From Stichopus chloronotus (taxonomy: Eukaryota; Echinodermata; Holothuroidea; Aspidochirotida; Stichopodidae), in contig CM037848.1 of NCBI GenBank assembly GCA_021234535.1, forward strand, positions 11,575,944-11,639,943: a stretch of 64,000 nucleotides of DNA, read 5' to 3'. Below the pieces are notes generated by a model that saw nothing but the letters and a program-made list of their open reading frames with translations, searched no databases and was not told the origin of the DNA. Made by a program: the position numbers and the translations under genes. Shown in pieces: positions 47,481 to 58,513 of the stretch; the stretch's first letter is position 1; every line of letters begins with the position of its first letter.

Positions 47481-48520
47481 TAAGGGGAAAACGAACAAAG
47501 AATATATAGTATGGCAAAGACAAAGAATATATAGTATGGCAAAGACGAAGAGTGCAAAAAAAAAAAAAAAAACTTACATTGCAAAATAAAAACCTCCCAA
47601 CTTAGTCAATTATTTAAAATGTGCTTTGTTAAATAGCAAGTACCTCTTCAAAGATGAAAGGAAGCAAAAGATTTATGTGTATCCAAAAACAAAGAAAAAA
47701 GAGAGGAATTTCGCAGTGTTTTCTCAGAATTTAATATACTGCACCTGATGTACTGTTGTGAGGAGTCAATCTACAAAATGTGATTCACTTGACAAGATTG
47801 GATCACTATAATTGTACCTAATCCTCGCAGAATATTTGTGATGCGCTATAAAAATTAGCAGACCCAACAGAAGTTTCTGCATGATAACAATACATGATAG
47901 CCAGATATACCATAATGGTTAGGGTATGTACCTCTCAAGAAGGGATAAACATGTATGAATTATCACTTGAGGATTGGCAGATGGTTATCTCAAACACTGG
48001 GCATGAAAGCTGGATAGTTTCCACACGAGTGTGCAAGTTTCCATACCAGTGTGCAATGCCGCAAACTAATTCTGAAGGTACGGTACAGACAGCACTTTCA
48101 TATACCTGCTAGTCATTGCTCTGAATAATTACAGAGAGCTCGATCGCTACAGATTGTGGAAGGAGAAAGAAGATGTTGAGAATTAAAAAAACAAACAAAA
48201 TACGCATGCCTTTCCAACTATTTTACAATTTTTTTTTACTCTTTAGCCTGATATCATTTAATTAAGACGTGATTACGTCTTGCAATAATCTGAAGATCTG
48301 TTTTGTACTAACATAAGTTTTTATGTCCTAGGAGGTGAATCAGAACGAATTGTAACTATGCTGTATTGTCTTTGGTAAATGTCCTCATTTGCTGCTTTTT
48401 AAGGTTTCATCTCAGTGTCGTGAATTATTTAGATGACGATGACAAATGAGACTACCAGCACATGATTTAACAGAAGACTTCACTCCAATGGTTCTGTAAA
48501 ACTATAACTTTCTTTAACTT
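47481..48520 (+). repeat. Diverged tail of the array (older copy)
   Basis: Collinear with 24100-25100 but much more diverged: TACCTCTTCAAAGAT, ATATACTGCACCTGAT, CACTTGACAAGATTGGATC and CATAATGGTTAGGGT occur in the same order. Similarity fades out near 48500. Confidence 0.7.
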
Positions 48521-51500
48521 TTTCAAAGCTATAACTTTCTGCTTTGCCATATGTCGACAGGTAAGCATATCACCCGTGCCATGTCTATATCAGCAAATAA
48601 CTAGAAATGAATAAAGTGATATTTTATTACATATTTGTCATTAGTTCATGGACCAAAAACAAGTTAAAAGGTATCTCTAATGATGAATGCCATTAGGCAG
48701 ACAAGTCCTTTAGGGAAGTTTTATCTAACCCCAAAACCACAACCAAAACAATGGTCCCCCAGCTGTAATCCCTGGCTTTCTCCAAAGTGAGCTGGAAGAT
48801 TGTCTGTTTTAGCTATCAGAGCAATTACTTTCACATGGTCAGAAGAAGTTGTGTCACGAATAGTGCTCCAGGGGTAACTGATCCTGTCAGGGACCCCTCA
48901 AAACCCCCATTCAGCTAGTTCAGTATGTACTTACCATAGGCTTAAAGGAACTGTCATTCTCATGTTACTTCAAACTTCACCTGATATGGTTATCTACAGT
49001 TATCATGCATGAGTAGTCCACCAATCCCAGCGGTACAACTGCATTCCCTTTCCCATGCCAAGAGTGCTAGCAACCTGTGTAGCATTTCAGATAAAACTCT
49101 GCGCTTTACAGAAAAGGTCGCTGATGCTCTCAGCATGGAATGTGGAAGTATCGTTATTGTGATGAGACAGGTAAGGAGGAACAAATTAAATATAAAATGT
49201 TGGCAAAGTGTTGCCATTTGGATGAAAAAAAAAATGATATTTAGAACAATCACTTTAAGATGACCACGCACTTGTTTCACATTTCAATACGTTACTGTAG
49301 TTTTCAAATATAACACAAAACATCCTGCACTCACTTCTCACTAATGAACAAGTGAACATTAGGCTACATAGTTTATTTTCAATATTCATAACATGGGTGG
49401 GGTTGACATGAATTTGCTATTAAAAGAGGCTTATGCAAAAGTGCTAATCAGACAGTCAAAAGTTGGAAATTTCTTGGGGCATGGGGGAACATGACAGTCC
49501 CAAAAAAGATTCACTTGAGAAAGGCCACTTTCAAGATTTAACCATACTCATATAGAGTGAAGAAACAACCGGTCAGATTTGTTCCTGCGTAGTCAATTCA
49601 GAACCATATTCATTATCTTTGCAGAAATGCATGCATGCATGTATCACACCATTTTTACATCCAAAAATGTTGTGTAACATGTTTTTCTCTTTTTAATAAA
49701 GTTATGATTTGAAGTACATGTGACATGAAAAACACAGCTTGGAGTACTGACAGAATTTATCATTAAATGTTTGACAACAGTCACAATTTTCATGAAGATC
49801 CATCAAACACTGACAAGCACTGATTCACTGACAATTTTACAAGCAAATTTCTCTTTTACAATTGCATCATGAATAAAAAATAAGCCAAATATGCAAATTT
49901 GTGACATCCAGGGAGGGACCCACCTGATACGCCTTCCGTTATCCTTTGTTTTCCATAACCTTTACGTAAAAGACAGCTGAGAATTTTTCATGTCCAGAGG
50001 GTTTTACTTTGGAAGCACATATTGGTCTTCTTTAGAAATATCGATATCATGCACTTATCAATGTGAAACCCAGTAGTCGAGTAATCAGATGTGAAGGCCT
50101 AACATAAGAAATACACTGTGCAATGCCTCACAGCATCTGTTGCGTATTTTCATCAAACGTTGAAAAGCCATATCTCAAAAACTGTAATAGACAGAAGCAC
50201 AATTCCAATGGATTATCACTGTCAAACTACAACTTCTGAATGAAGCTCTTTTCTGGATGCATTTTACTTAAGATCATTAAGACAACAGTCCACAGGTCGT
50301 TCAAACTTGTTGCAGGTGATTCCTCATGGTCATGTTTTCCTTCACGAATGACATGTACATTGAAAACTGAACACAAAAATCAAATGAAAAATGTTCGCAA
50401 TCAATTTTTGTGAGAAAATGATGCTGCTTGGCGATTAGTGTATCCTGATACCCTTCTCTCAAGGAAGGTATTGGCAGTAATTCCTATGTCAGCATGATCA
50501 TCAAATCCTCCACGAGACTTTCACGTCATTAATCGTCCTACTAAAGTGAACGTGTTACGACAAAACGACTGCAGAGGTTGCAGCCTTCATTACCAAACAC
50601 AATGAGGCAGCTAGCAATGCAGTCTCTTCTTGCAACGTATACAACAGCAAACGTACGTGACCGTATATCGCGATGCTGCGACATCCAGTCGAACTGTTGG
50701 TGCATTGCAAAAACTGTTCAAATTAAACCTTGTTTTGCCAAGGTTTTGGTGCAGCTTACAATACCAGTCTGCCAATGTACAAGAACCTCATACATTTTTC
50801 TAATTGTCACTCTGCTGAATGCTTTTATAGTCGACAATCTCCGCCATCTTTGTAGCATTATCCAAAATTGCTTTAATTTCAACCTGTTTGATTTATGTCC
50901 TTTAAGTAATAAAATTCAGGGATTGAAGCAGCAGCCTGTTGGGTTGAAATCAGTACACATTCATTACATCAACCAGGCGCCACTCGTTTTTCAATTTTGT
51001 CTCCGGTGTACCTATCCTTCCAGTGGTTTCTTGCCATTTTGTTTAACGCTCTCTCCTTTTATAATGCTGAATACCTCCTTTTTTTTTATCACTTACATCT
51101 TCTCCAGCTAAGTGGTTTGAGCTCTAAAATAGGCCATTTCCATTCAAGAAATGATCGTATTCTAACGATACTGACAGTATAAGGGACACACAGAGGGCAA
51201 ATAGGGAGACAAGAAATGGGGGAGGGTGTCATATTTGTGCACTGCTCCCCTGTCCACCCTTCTACATGTAGCCAATTGAGAGAAATCGTTAATCCTAAAA
51301 GACAGTTTGAAACAGTTAGACTAGATGAATTGCTTCCCGCATGAATTTGGGGAAACCACGAAGCTGCCTATCTTAAATATTTGAGATCTTACTCAAACCA
51401 CTGAGATATAATTTCAACTGGAGCCCAACTAGCCATATTTTGTGATTAGCCTTTGATGGGAGATTACACACAATTAATACCAGTTGACAATGACGTAACT

Positions 51501-51704
51501 GTCATTCTCTGTGTCAAATCTGTTCCTGTGGCAATACTTATCTTAGAGAAGATTTATAGTTCCATAATGAAAATCTCTGGAAATATTGGGGGATTTCCGA
51601 AAACCTTTTTCAAGCATCTCTTTGTGACTAAAAATTTGTACAAATATTGATCAACATGTAACACATTTAACAAAACAATATATACGAACCTCCGATACCA
51701 ACTC
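48521..51704. other. Non-coding interval with one exon-like segment
   Basis: Apart from the candidate at 49000-49170, nothing is recognised. A 177-codon plus-strand frame (50578-51111) has no family resemblance, starts at a TTG and is low in acidic residues, so it is not called. Confidence 0.45.
49000..49170 (+). CDS. Candidate internal coding exon (unidentified protein)
   Basis: An AG at 48998-48999 precedes, and CAG|GTAAGG at 49168-49173 closes, a 171-nt open segment (57 codons, phase 0 at both ends). From the internal ATG at 49009 it reads MSSPPIPAVQ and ends SIVIVMRQ, with a balanced amino-acid composition. I recognise no domain. The 3' edge, GAGACAGGTAAG, recurs at 53533-53543 and, on the minus strand, in each 4.95-kb unit near 25145, so the resemblance to an exon may instead come from a dispersed repeat. 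No neighbouring exon could be linked to it. Confidence 0.2.
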
Positions 51705-51775
51705 CGCACAGTGGCCAACTGGTAAGGCGCTTGACTTTAGTTCAGTGTAATGTGGGTTCGAATCCTGCCTGTGCG
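51705..51775 (+). tRNA. tRNA-like gene or SINE head with UUA anticodon (copy 1)
   Basis: Folds as a 71-nt cloverleaf. The acceptor CGCACAG/CTGTGCG is perfect over 7 bp; the D-arm is GCC/GGC; the anticodon loop is CTTTAGT with anticodon TTA. The outer two pairs of the anticodon stem are a wobble and a mismatch. The T-arm is GTGGG (TTCGAAT) CCTGC with a perfect B-box GGTTCGAATCC. A run of 12 T at 51780-51791 would terminate RNA polymerase III. UUA would pair with the stop codon UAA, so an ordinary elongator role is unlikely. It may be a tRNA-derived SINE head or pseudogene. Confidence 0.6.
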
Positions 51776-51791
51776 ATTATTTTTTTTTTTT

Positions 51792-52288
51792 CCTGGAAAT
51801 ACCCATTTCAAGCGAACATCAAACTGGGGTGTAAGCTGAAACCAGTTGTGAATTAGGGGGATGCACGGTCTTTCCATGGAATGATGACTAAATTTGTTCA
51901 TTATAACACAGATATAATGCAAGTCAGCTATTCATTATCATTGGTTGTGTGTTAGCAGTAACACCAATAAACATCTTGCTCACTGTTTCCATGACAACTA
52001 ACATGTCAGGTATGCACAGAAAAAGTATGTTCACAATAATGTGGAGGGTATTACAGTTGAGAAGAGTAGAGTATGTACTCTTTCAAGTCCCTACACTGTA
52101 CAAAATGAATCTGTTCCAGTTGGTCACTAATATGTAGAATGAACTATCAACTGGAAATTGGACTGGGATGAGATAATTATATACATGAGATGTGTAAAGA
52201 AATTGGAGTGGAATTAGAAGCAGTAACTTCAGGAATGCAAGCCTTAATGTGCTCTGTGCTTTATACAGCATGCTTAATATGTAATTGG
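51792..52288. other. Non-coding interval, nothing recognised
   Basis: No supported feature; it ends with the left target duplication GTAATTGG (52281-52288) of the next element. Confidence 0.5.
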
Positions 52289-53011
52289 CAGTGGCGGTGC
52301 CAGAAATGGGGGGGCAAACTGAGGGCAGAGGCACCAAGCGCGAAGCGCGAGGCCTTGCAGGTGGGGTCCAGGGGCCTGTCTCAGGGCCCCTGGTGGGGTC
52401 CAGGGGCAAAGCCCCGGTGGGGGTCCAGGGGTCAAAGCCCCCGGAAGCTCTGAGGTTTTAGCATATCTCTGGGTGGAAAATAAAGCCCCGAGAGAGGTAT
52501 ATTATTTATTTTTATATTATTCATTTTTTCGGTTTACCGTACTCCAAGGTTCCCAACTTTTTTCTTTGGGAGTACCATTTCACATTTACGCGGTACCACC
52601 GAGTACACACACATAGGCTACATACACTTCCATTCCATTCCTATGTTTAGGAAAACAACGACATTATTTAGGAAAACAACCACCTACCCGCCCTTCCCTT
52701 ACGCTGGACGGTAAACATTCCAGAGAAAATTGGTCTGACCAGGCTGGCCTACTGTTGAAGTGGCTACGGGCATGATATGAAAACTGGCAGCCTGTGTAAT
52801 ATAAATTAGGCAGTTATCAATAATGGTTCCAGGGAGGTTTTCTTATTCAGTCCAATGCCAATACATAGTTTTGTGATTAAATTAATTTTGGACTGATGAG
52901 TACAAGATCTGATTGGGAAGGGTGAGAAAAACTGGGGTGGGCAACTGGGGGGCAAGGAAACAATCTGGAGGGACAAATGCCCCCTCATGCCCTCCCGTAG
53001 CGCCGCCACTG
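52289..53011 (+). mobile_element. 723-bp non-autonomous hAT element with perfect 8-bp target duplication
   Basis: GTAATTGG at 52281-52288 and 53012-53019 flanks inverted ends CAGTGGCGGTGCCAG and (reverse complement of the right end) CAGTGGCGGCGCTACG. An 8-bp duplication and a CAG start are diagnostic of the hAT superfamily. The interior is G/C-rich at both ends, including palindromic GCGCGAAGCGCG-like sequence near 52340, and encodes no transposase. A partial second copy lies at 44800-44956. Confidence 0.9.
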
Positions 53012-53019
53012 GTAATTGG

Positions 53020-54657
53020 TATGACAAGCAAATTTATAACCATTTCAATGCACCAATATGAGAGAGGCATTTGTCTGAAAATGCAAACTTTTCGCTTTAA
53101 GTAAACAAAACCTTGGACTGACTGATGGTTGGTATGGCGTGAAGAGTGGGTGCACATACACACCGTGTCAAGGTAAATTGCTTGATTGGTGATGTTAACA
53201 TTGCAAGCCGATTTTTTTGTGTCTAACTGACCAAACGTGTATTGAAAAGGTGGTGCAGTTCATCATACATTTTTGAGGATTACAAGCAGACACATACCAC
53301 CCACAAATTCATCTTTCAAAGTTGAGTGCACATTGAATTTCCGTATTTTATCATGCTTTTTTTGATAATTAGTACTAATAGAAGCAGACTCATCCTTTGC
53401 TTCAGAAGGAATCACTAGTCCAGTATTAGATTGGATAGTACCATGCAAAGGCATCATCAAAGGTCACCAGAGCTCATGACTCTTGGCACCGTAGACTCTT
53501 GGCACCATAGAGGAGATTGCTGTCGTCGTGTTGAGACAGGTAAGTGAGGAGTGAAGTAAACTAATTTGATAAACGCACATGATAATATTCATATGAAAAT
53601 TCACTGATGGACCATGTCAGCATTGCTCTTCCCACTTCTATGACACAACTACTACCTGTCACAGAAATTTACAGCACGATCGCCCAGTGGCATTAACTGT
53701 AGAGCCTTTACTCTGTGATTTTTTTTTTTTGTAATCGAAACTCTTTCTTTCCACTTTACGACCAAAAGGAATAATGAGGTGACATACATCCTATGCAAAA
53801 GACACCACAATGAATGTTTAAATTAATCTGAAAACAAATGCAAATGAGACAAAACAATCAATTCCCTCTCCACCATATCCCTCCTTAGCTCCAGTGCCCA
53901 CTCCTCTGACTCCTCTCGCCATGGACCAACGAAGGCACGTAACGTTCACTGAATGTCACTGATTGACACTAAGTGTCATTTTCTTGTAATTCAAGAGAGA
54001 GAATTTGAGGTTTTAAGAGTTGTCCTCAAGTGTATTCCAGAATCAAGGATCGTGGTATTCTACAAGAGGACTTTGAGGTAGTGAAGTAGGTACACTTGAA
54101 GAAAAAAATTGGATTCTTGTTGCATTTGATGAATGGTAAAATCTGGAGGGGAGAGGAATACTTTGGGAATATAGTAAAAAAAAAAAATTAAAATGTCCTT
54201 ATTTGCACTTCTCAAGGGTAGGTAGATAGTTATTGCAAAGAGGAGTCTGACTTTGAAAAAGACTGCTTCTCCTCATGCAGTAGACATGGTAACACAGGTA
54301 TTTGATAATTAAAATAGACCTAAAATGGGTGGGAATTTACCAGGGTAGAAATGAAGCACGGTCAGAATCCATTCACCTAAAATTTGAGGTTAAAGCTGAT
54401 CTGGAGAAATCTGAAATTCGGTCAAAAATGTGGTGGTTCTATATCCCTCAGCAACACAAAGTTTCTTACAGAAAAAAGTACTGGCTGAAGTGCTGTATGT
54501 ATGCAGGAAGAATATCTAAGTGCTTGTGCCATAGGAAATCATTATCTGAAATCAAATCAGACAACAATCAAACAGAGCAAAAATGCCTTTCGCACTAGGC
54601 CCAATACGGTGTGGCACGTCCATATAGAGTTATTTAATAAAGGTACACCTTTTCAAA
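53020..54657. other. Non-coding interval, nothing firmly recognised
   Basis: The segment 53525-53600 matches, in reverse orientation, the unit sequence near 25080-25150 (GTTGAGACAGGTA, GTGAGGAGTGAAGTAAA). A short direct repeat GACTCTTGGCACC lies at 53479-53503. No gene is supported. Confidence 0.5.
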
Positions 54658-54775
54658 GCGGCTGCAGGTTATGGCAGCTGCAGGCTCTAGCGGCTGCAGG
54701 CTGTGGTCCCTATGGCGTTGCCACTGCGGGTCGTGGCCTCTGCAAGTACGGCTGCAGGTGTGGCCATTGCTTGCA
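54658..54775 (+). repeat. GC-rich GGCTGCAGG minisatellite
   Basis: Four or more GCTGCAGG words separated by TTATGGCA, CTCTAGCG, CTGTGGTCC and similar, an island of G+C in AT-rich DNA. The 125-codon open frame across it is probably fortuitous. Confidence 0.6.
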
Positions 54776-55230
54776 GGATTATACGAGGCTGACTGAACAG
54801 AGCTCCACTTTCAAGCAAGTAACGCTTGCATTCTTTTTTACATCATGGAGTGACTACATGACTTTCCATGATTTTTGAAATAATGCATTTGTTGTCAAAC
54901 TTGATCACCTGACCAGATGGGATAACAGAAACACGTTGGAGCTTTCACCAGAATAGTCGCCTGAGGCGCTGGTGAGTAAACCGTTTATTAGAAGTTTATT
55001 CAGTCCCAGGATCGGGAAGCCATCTTGTTCTCATCACAGAACCCATGACGCTACCATGATGATCACGGATGAACATCAACTAGATTCAAGCTGGGCATCT
55101 TTCTCACAAGGACTCACACTGTTACAAGGCAGGCATGAATCAATTAAGTTCAAGACCTTAACCTGCTTCCGGAAATTCAACCTCCCCCCATCTGACAAAT
55201 ACTTCACTCTCTAGCTGCATTCCCAAATGC

Positions 55231-55306
55231 TGGGAAGATGAAGAGGGGGTGGGGAAGGAGGTGAGGGGAGGGGAGGGGGAGGAGGGGTAGGAGGAGGGGG
55301 AGGAGG
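55231..55306 (+). repeat. Polypurine G-rich tract
   Basis: About 75 bp of almost pure purine with many G runs of three to five (GGGGAGGGGAGGGGGAGGAGG). It could form G-quadruplex or triplex structures. Confidence 0.85.
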
Positions 55307-56360
55307 ACTTGCCACGTTCAGTTGTACCAAGCAATCTGAAACAGACCAGACCTTAATTGTACAATAGAGACCCAAATTGAAATCGCTAAATCAGAGCATC
55401 TCATCTTCAGCAGAATTGCACTGTATGCATCCTTACGCTGCAATACAGCGTTCATCTCATCACAATACCATGTTTGAAAGTTGGGATCTCTGGATCATGA
55501 ACGCTGTGAAACATTTCCAGCAAGTGAATGGTATTTGAATGCATAAACTAAACAAGAAACGATCGAAAATAAATTGATGTTATACACTTAGAAGTCTTGT
55601 TCATTTGCTTCTTTCCGACATGCATATTAAAGGCGAAGTGACGAAACCTCCCTGAAAAGGAAAGCAAGTCAAGCTGAGAGAGAAGCTTGTAAACTAATCA
55701 GCAATCAAACAGTAAATATCAACCTTGAAACGAATTGAAACAAATGAAACTAATTAGCTTTTGTTATTTTAATTTAAATAGCTTTTATGTAATAGCTTTT
55801 TGTTATTATAATTTGTAATTATAGGTTGTATATTTTTTCCCCAAATTGTGATTGTTTGACGAGAAAAGAAGGCTCAGGCACTGTTTTTTTTTTTTTTTTC
55901 ATGTCATAATTTCAGGACACAAAAATAAGTAGGCTACATTAAAAACATAAATTTCCTAGTACCTGGGCATGAATAAATTATTTTGTGCATTGAAATTGAC
56001 ACCATCAAATGTCCCAGTGAATTTAGTAACTGCACCTTACAATGAGTGTAACTGTTGGGCATTCCCAGGGTGTGACTCTAAGGGACAAATCCCATCCCCC
56101 TTAGCCCCCCCTCCTTCATTTCATAATTCTGCCCTAAGTGTTCAAGACTTGGTAGGCAATCAAGTAAGGAGGGAGGGGTGTATGCCCCCTGACCACCCAC
56201 CTCACACGCTTATGTTTAATGGCAACAATAATAGAGGAATAATTTTTAGTGTATGTATACGAGAGAAGGCAAAACTTCTTATCCAAAGTAAACAATTGAC
56301 AAAGGATTTGTTTACTGATCCATGTCAAAAGGGTTTTGTAAGACAATTACAAAACACATT
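55307..56360. other. Non-coding interval, nothing recognised
   Basis: A 139-codon frame (55969-56388) runs into the antisense of the tRNA-like gene and is not considered real. A T-run lies near 55885-55900. Confidence 0.5.
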
Positions 56361-56432
56361 GACACAGACAGGATTCGAACCCGCGTGAATTTGAACTAAA
56401 GTCAAACGCCTGAACCACTCGGCCACTGTGCC
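56361..56432 (-). tRNA. tRNA-like gene or SINE head with UUA anticodon (copy 2)
   Basis: Folds as a complete 72-nt cloverleaf on the minus strand. The acceptor GGCACAG/CTGTGTC has one G-T pair; the D-arm is GCC/GGC with loop GAGTGGTTCA; the anticodon stem TTTGA/TCAAA is perfect around CTTTAGT (anticodon TTA at 56397-56399); the T-arm GCGGG (TTCGAAT) CCTGT has two G-T pairs. The B-box is a perfect match, and a TTTT follows within about 10 nt of the 3' end. The structure is better kept than in copy 1, yet the anticodon is the same unusual one. Either both belong to a tRNA-derived repeat, or they are suppressor-type tRNAs. Confidence 0.65.
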
Positions 56433-58066
56433 AGTGCAATCCTGAGAAGAAGTGCATAATGTTATATAGGCATATGATACACATATCAAAGTGGTTTGTT
56501 TGCAGGGGTAAATTAGGAATGGTGGAATTTCCCTACGTCCAGGGTAGTCTCTCAAATCCCAGGTTTAATATGCCAAACAATGCATCTTCAGTCTGTTTTT
56601 GACACAGTTATTTAAGCTAATGTGAATCTATGTACATATCCGTATCTAGGAAGCTCTAAAAAGAAACCCTGTATTGTTTTTACATGTATTTGTTTTTTGC
56701 TTCATGATCCTTTTATTCCCCACCGGTTGGTTAGGGTCATTTAAAGAAGCCAGTGATTAAAACTGTTGATGTTGATGTCACGATACGTGTCGTCTGCACA
56801 TCTATAGCACTACTGGGATGCGCTCATTATCTTTTTACTTCGATTGGGCCCAAAGATTGCCTAACATTGTAAACAATTGATGCCTAGTCTTTGCTTTGAA
56901 TGGATCGTTTTAGTAACAGTATTCTAATTCCCTTGCATACAGGTTTTGGGAACTGCCAAGAATACATTCTGGTCTTTAATCAGTGCTAATTTACTATTCT
57001 CAGCATTAAGTTTGTAATGATATAAAGTTTTTCACCTCAAAAAGAGTGTTATGGACACCAAAAGCAGTATTTTGTTCAAATGATTCATGTTACAACATGA
57101 AAGGTTAGTTTTACAGCAGTTCAAAGTGAATGGCAGCATATGGCACTATTTACTCTAGCACCGGCTACTGTACTCTTGGTCCAATGATACACTTTAGCCA
57201 GATTAGCTAACTATCGTTAGGCAACTTGTTAGGCTAGGTCCTAACAGTTTTGAAACTACTGTTAACGATGAAATACACCTTTTGGTGCATTCTGGTTTGT
57301 ATGTTTGTTTTCTTGGTTAGGGCGGCATTTTTTGTCATTTATAAAAGGAACAATGATGGCTGCACTACAGTAAGTAATCCATAATAGGCAGTTCCATGTG
57401 TGGTGTATTTACCTGTGTCCACTCCATATATGGCTCTGTGCCTACAATGGTACATATGCTACAAGTCTATTGTACAGCTGAGCCAGCACTAAAAACATGC
57501 CTACCTGTGTCTGCAGTGTATACAGGTAAGGAACCGAAGTGAAAGTCAATATCGCTGTATCTTGTGATATCGTGACACTGAGTCTAAAGTCTCACCATCC
57601 AGTCCCACTTTTATTTACATGTTATGTTAAGAGATCTGATTTCCATATTATTAGGTAACCAGTTTCTGTATTTTAAACCGGCAATGTGTATTTCTGTATT
57701 TCTAACCAAAATCCGTACATAATACAGGAAAAAAATACTAGTTGACATCTCAGATAATCTGTGTTCGGATATGTGATATTACATCCTAATAACAAAATAC
57801 AAATGCACCGGTCGGAAATTATCATGAAGCACAGGGTCTCGCACATCAAAGTTTTCATTTTAAGAAAAGCGAATTTCTCCATTTGTGCAAGTGACCATGC
57901 ATTTCTCCAACAATTGTTTCTCCCACTGACTTTTGTAGCATCTCTTGACAAGACATTTTCATCTTGAGGTCTTCACCTCCATTTGCAAACAGCGAGACTG
58001 ACAGCTCTGGTAATCTTGTGAGCCATAGGGTCATTTATCAACCAAGACGTCCCCCAGCTCCAGCCT
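56433..58066. other. Non-coding interval, nothing recognised
   Basis: Short open frames on both strands at about 57670-57970 overlap each other and show no family resemblance. Confidence 0.5.
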
Positions 58067-58147
58067 ATGGCGGACACGACAGACTATGATATACAGCACA
58101 CAGAACATGACAAAGCTACTGATGGCTGTGTACAGAGCTGTGACCAG
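58067..58147 (+). CDS. Candidate first coding exon (27 codons) with splice donor
   Basis: ATGGCG at 58067 opens a 27-codon frame reading MADTTDYDIQHTEHDKATDG to its middle and ending SCDQ, closed by CAG|GTAGTT at 58145-58153 in phase 0. The composition is acidic and hydrophilic, as in many amino-terminal segments. In the same frame the sequence is open upstream to a TGA near 58018. No later exon was found, and the protein is not recognised. A chance occurrence remains quite possible. Confidence 0.25.
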
Positions 58148-58513
58148 GTAGTTATTAAACCCTTAACAATCTCCAGAGGAAAAAGAACATTTAGCAAAAA
58201 GTTACTTGCGATTGATCATATTTTTCCCCCATTTTGCTATTACACAGAAAAACATGAAATTTTGCCCTTTGTTTCTATTCCGTTTTGTATGAATATATCG
58301 ATTCTCGCAGTCTTTGAATCGCTGTGATTACCTCTCTCATAGCAGTATTGCTTAGAGTCACAGGGTCATATTCTCTGTGGCACCTATTGGTATACGCAGA
58401 TATGACACAAGACAATTAAGTACCAAGTGTTGGGTTTTCCAGGTTGAGTCCCACTCTAGCAGGCATTAACCAGGATTTATCGCTAAAGGACCGTAAATAT
58501 CTGCAGTCAAACA

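Noticed and set aside
50578..51111. 177-codon plus-strand frame
   Set aside because: The start codon is TTG, the composition is unlike a conserved protein, and no family resemblance is seen; kept only as a note.
55969..56388. 139-codon frame ending TQTGFEPA
   Set aside because: Its end is the antisense of the tRNA-like B-box, a common source of spurious conserved-looking tails.
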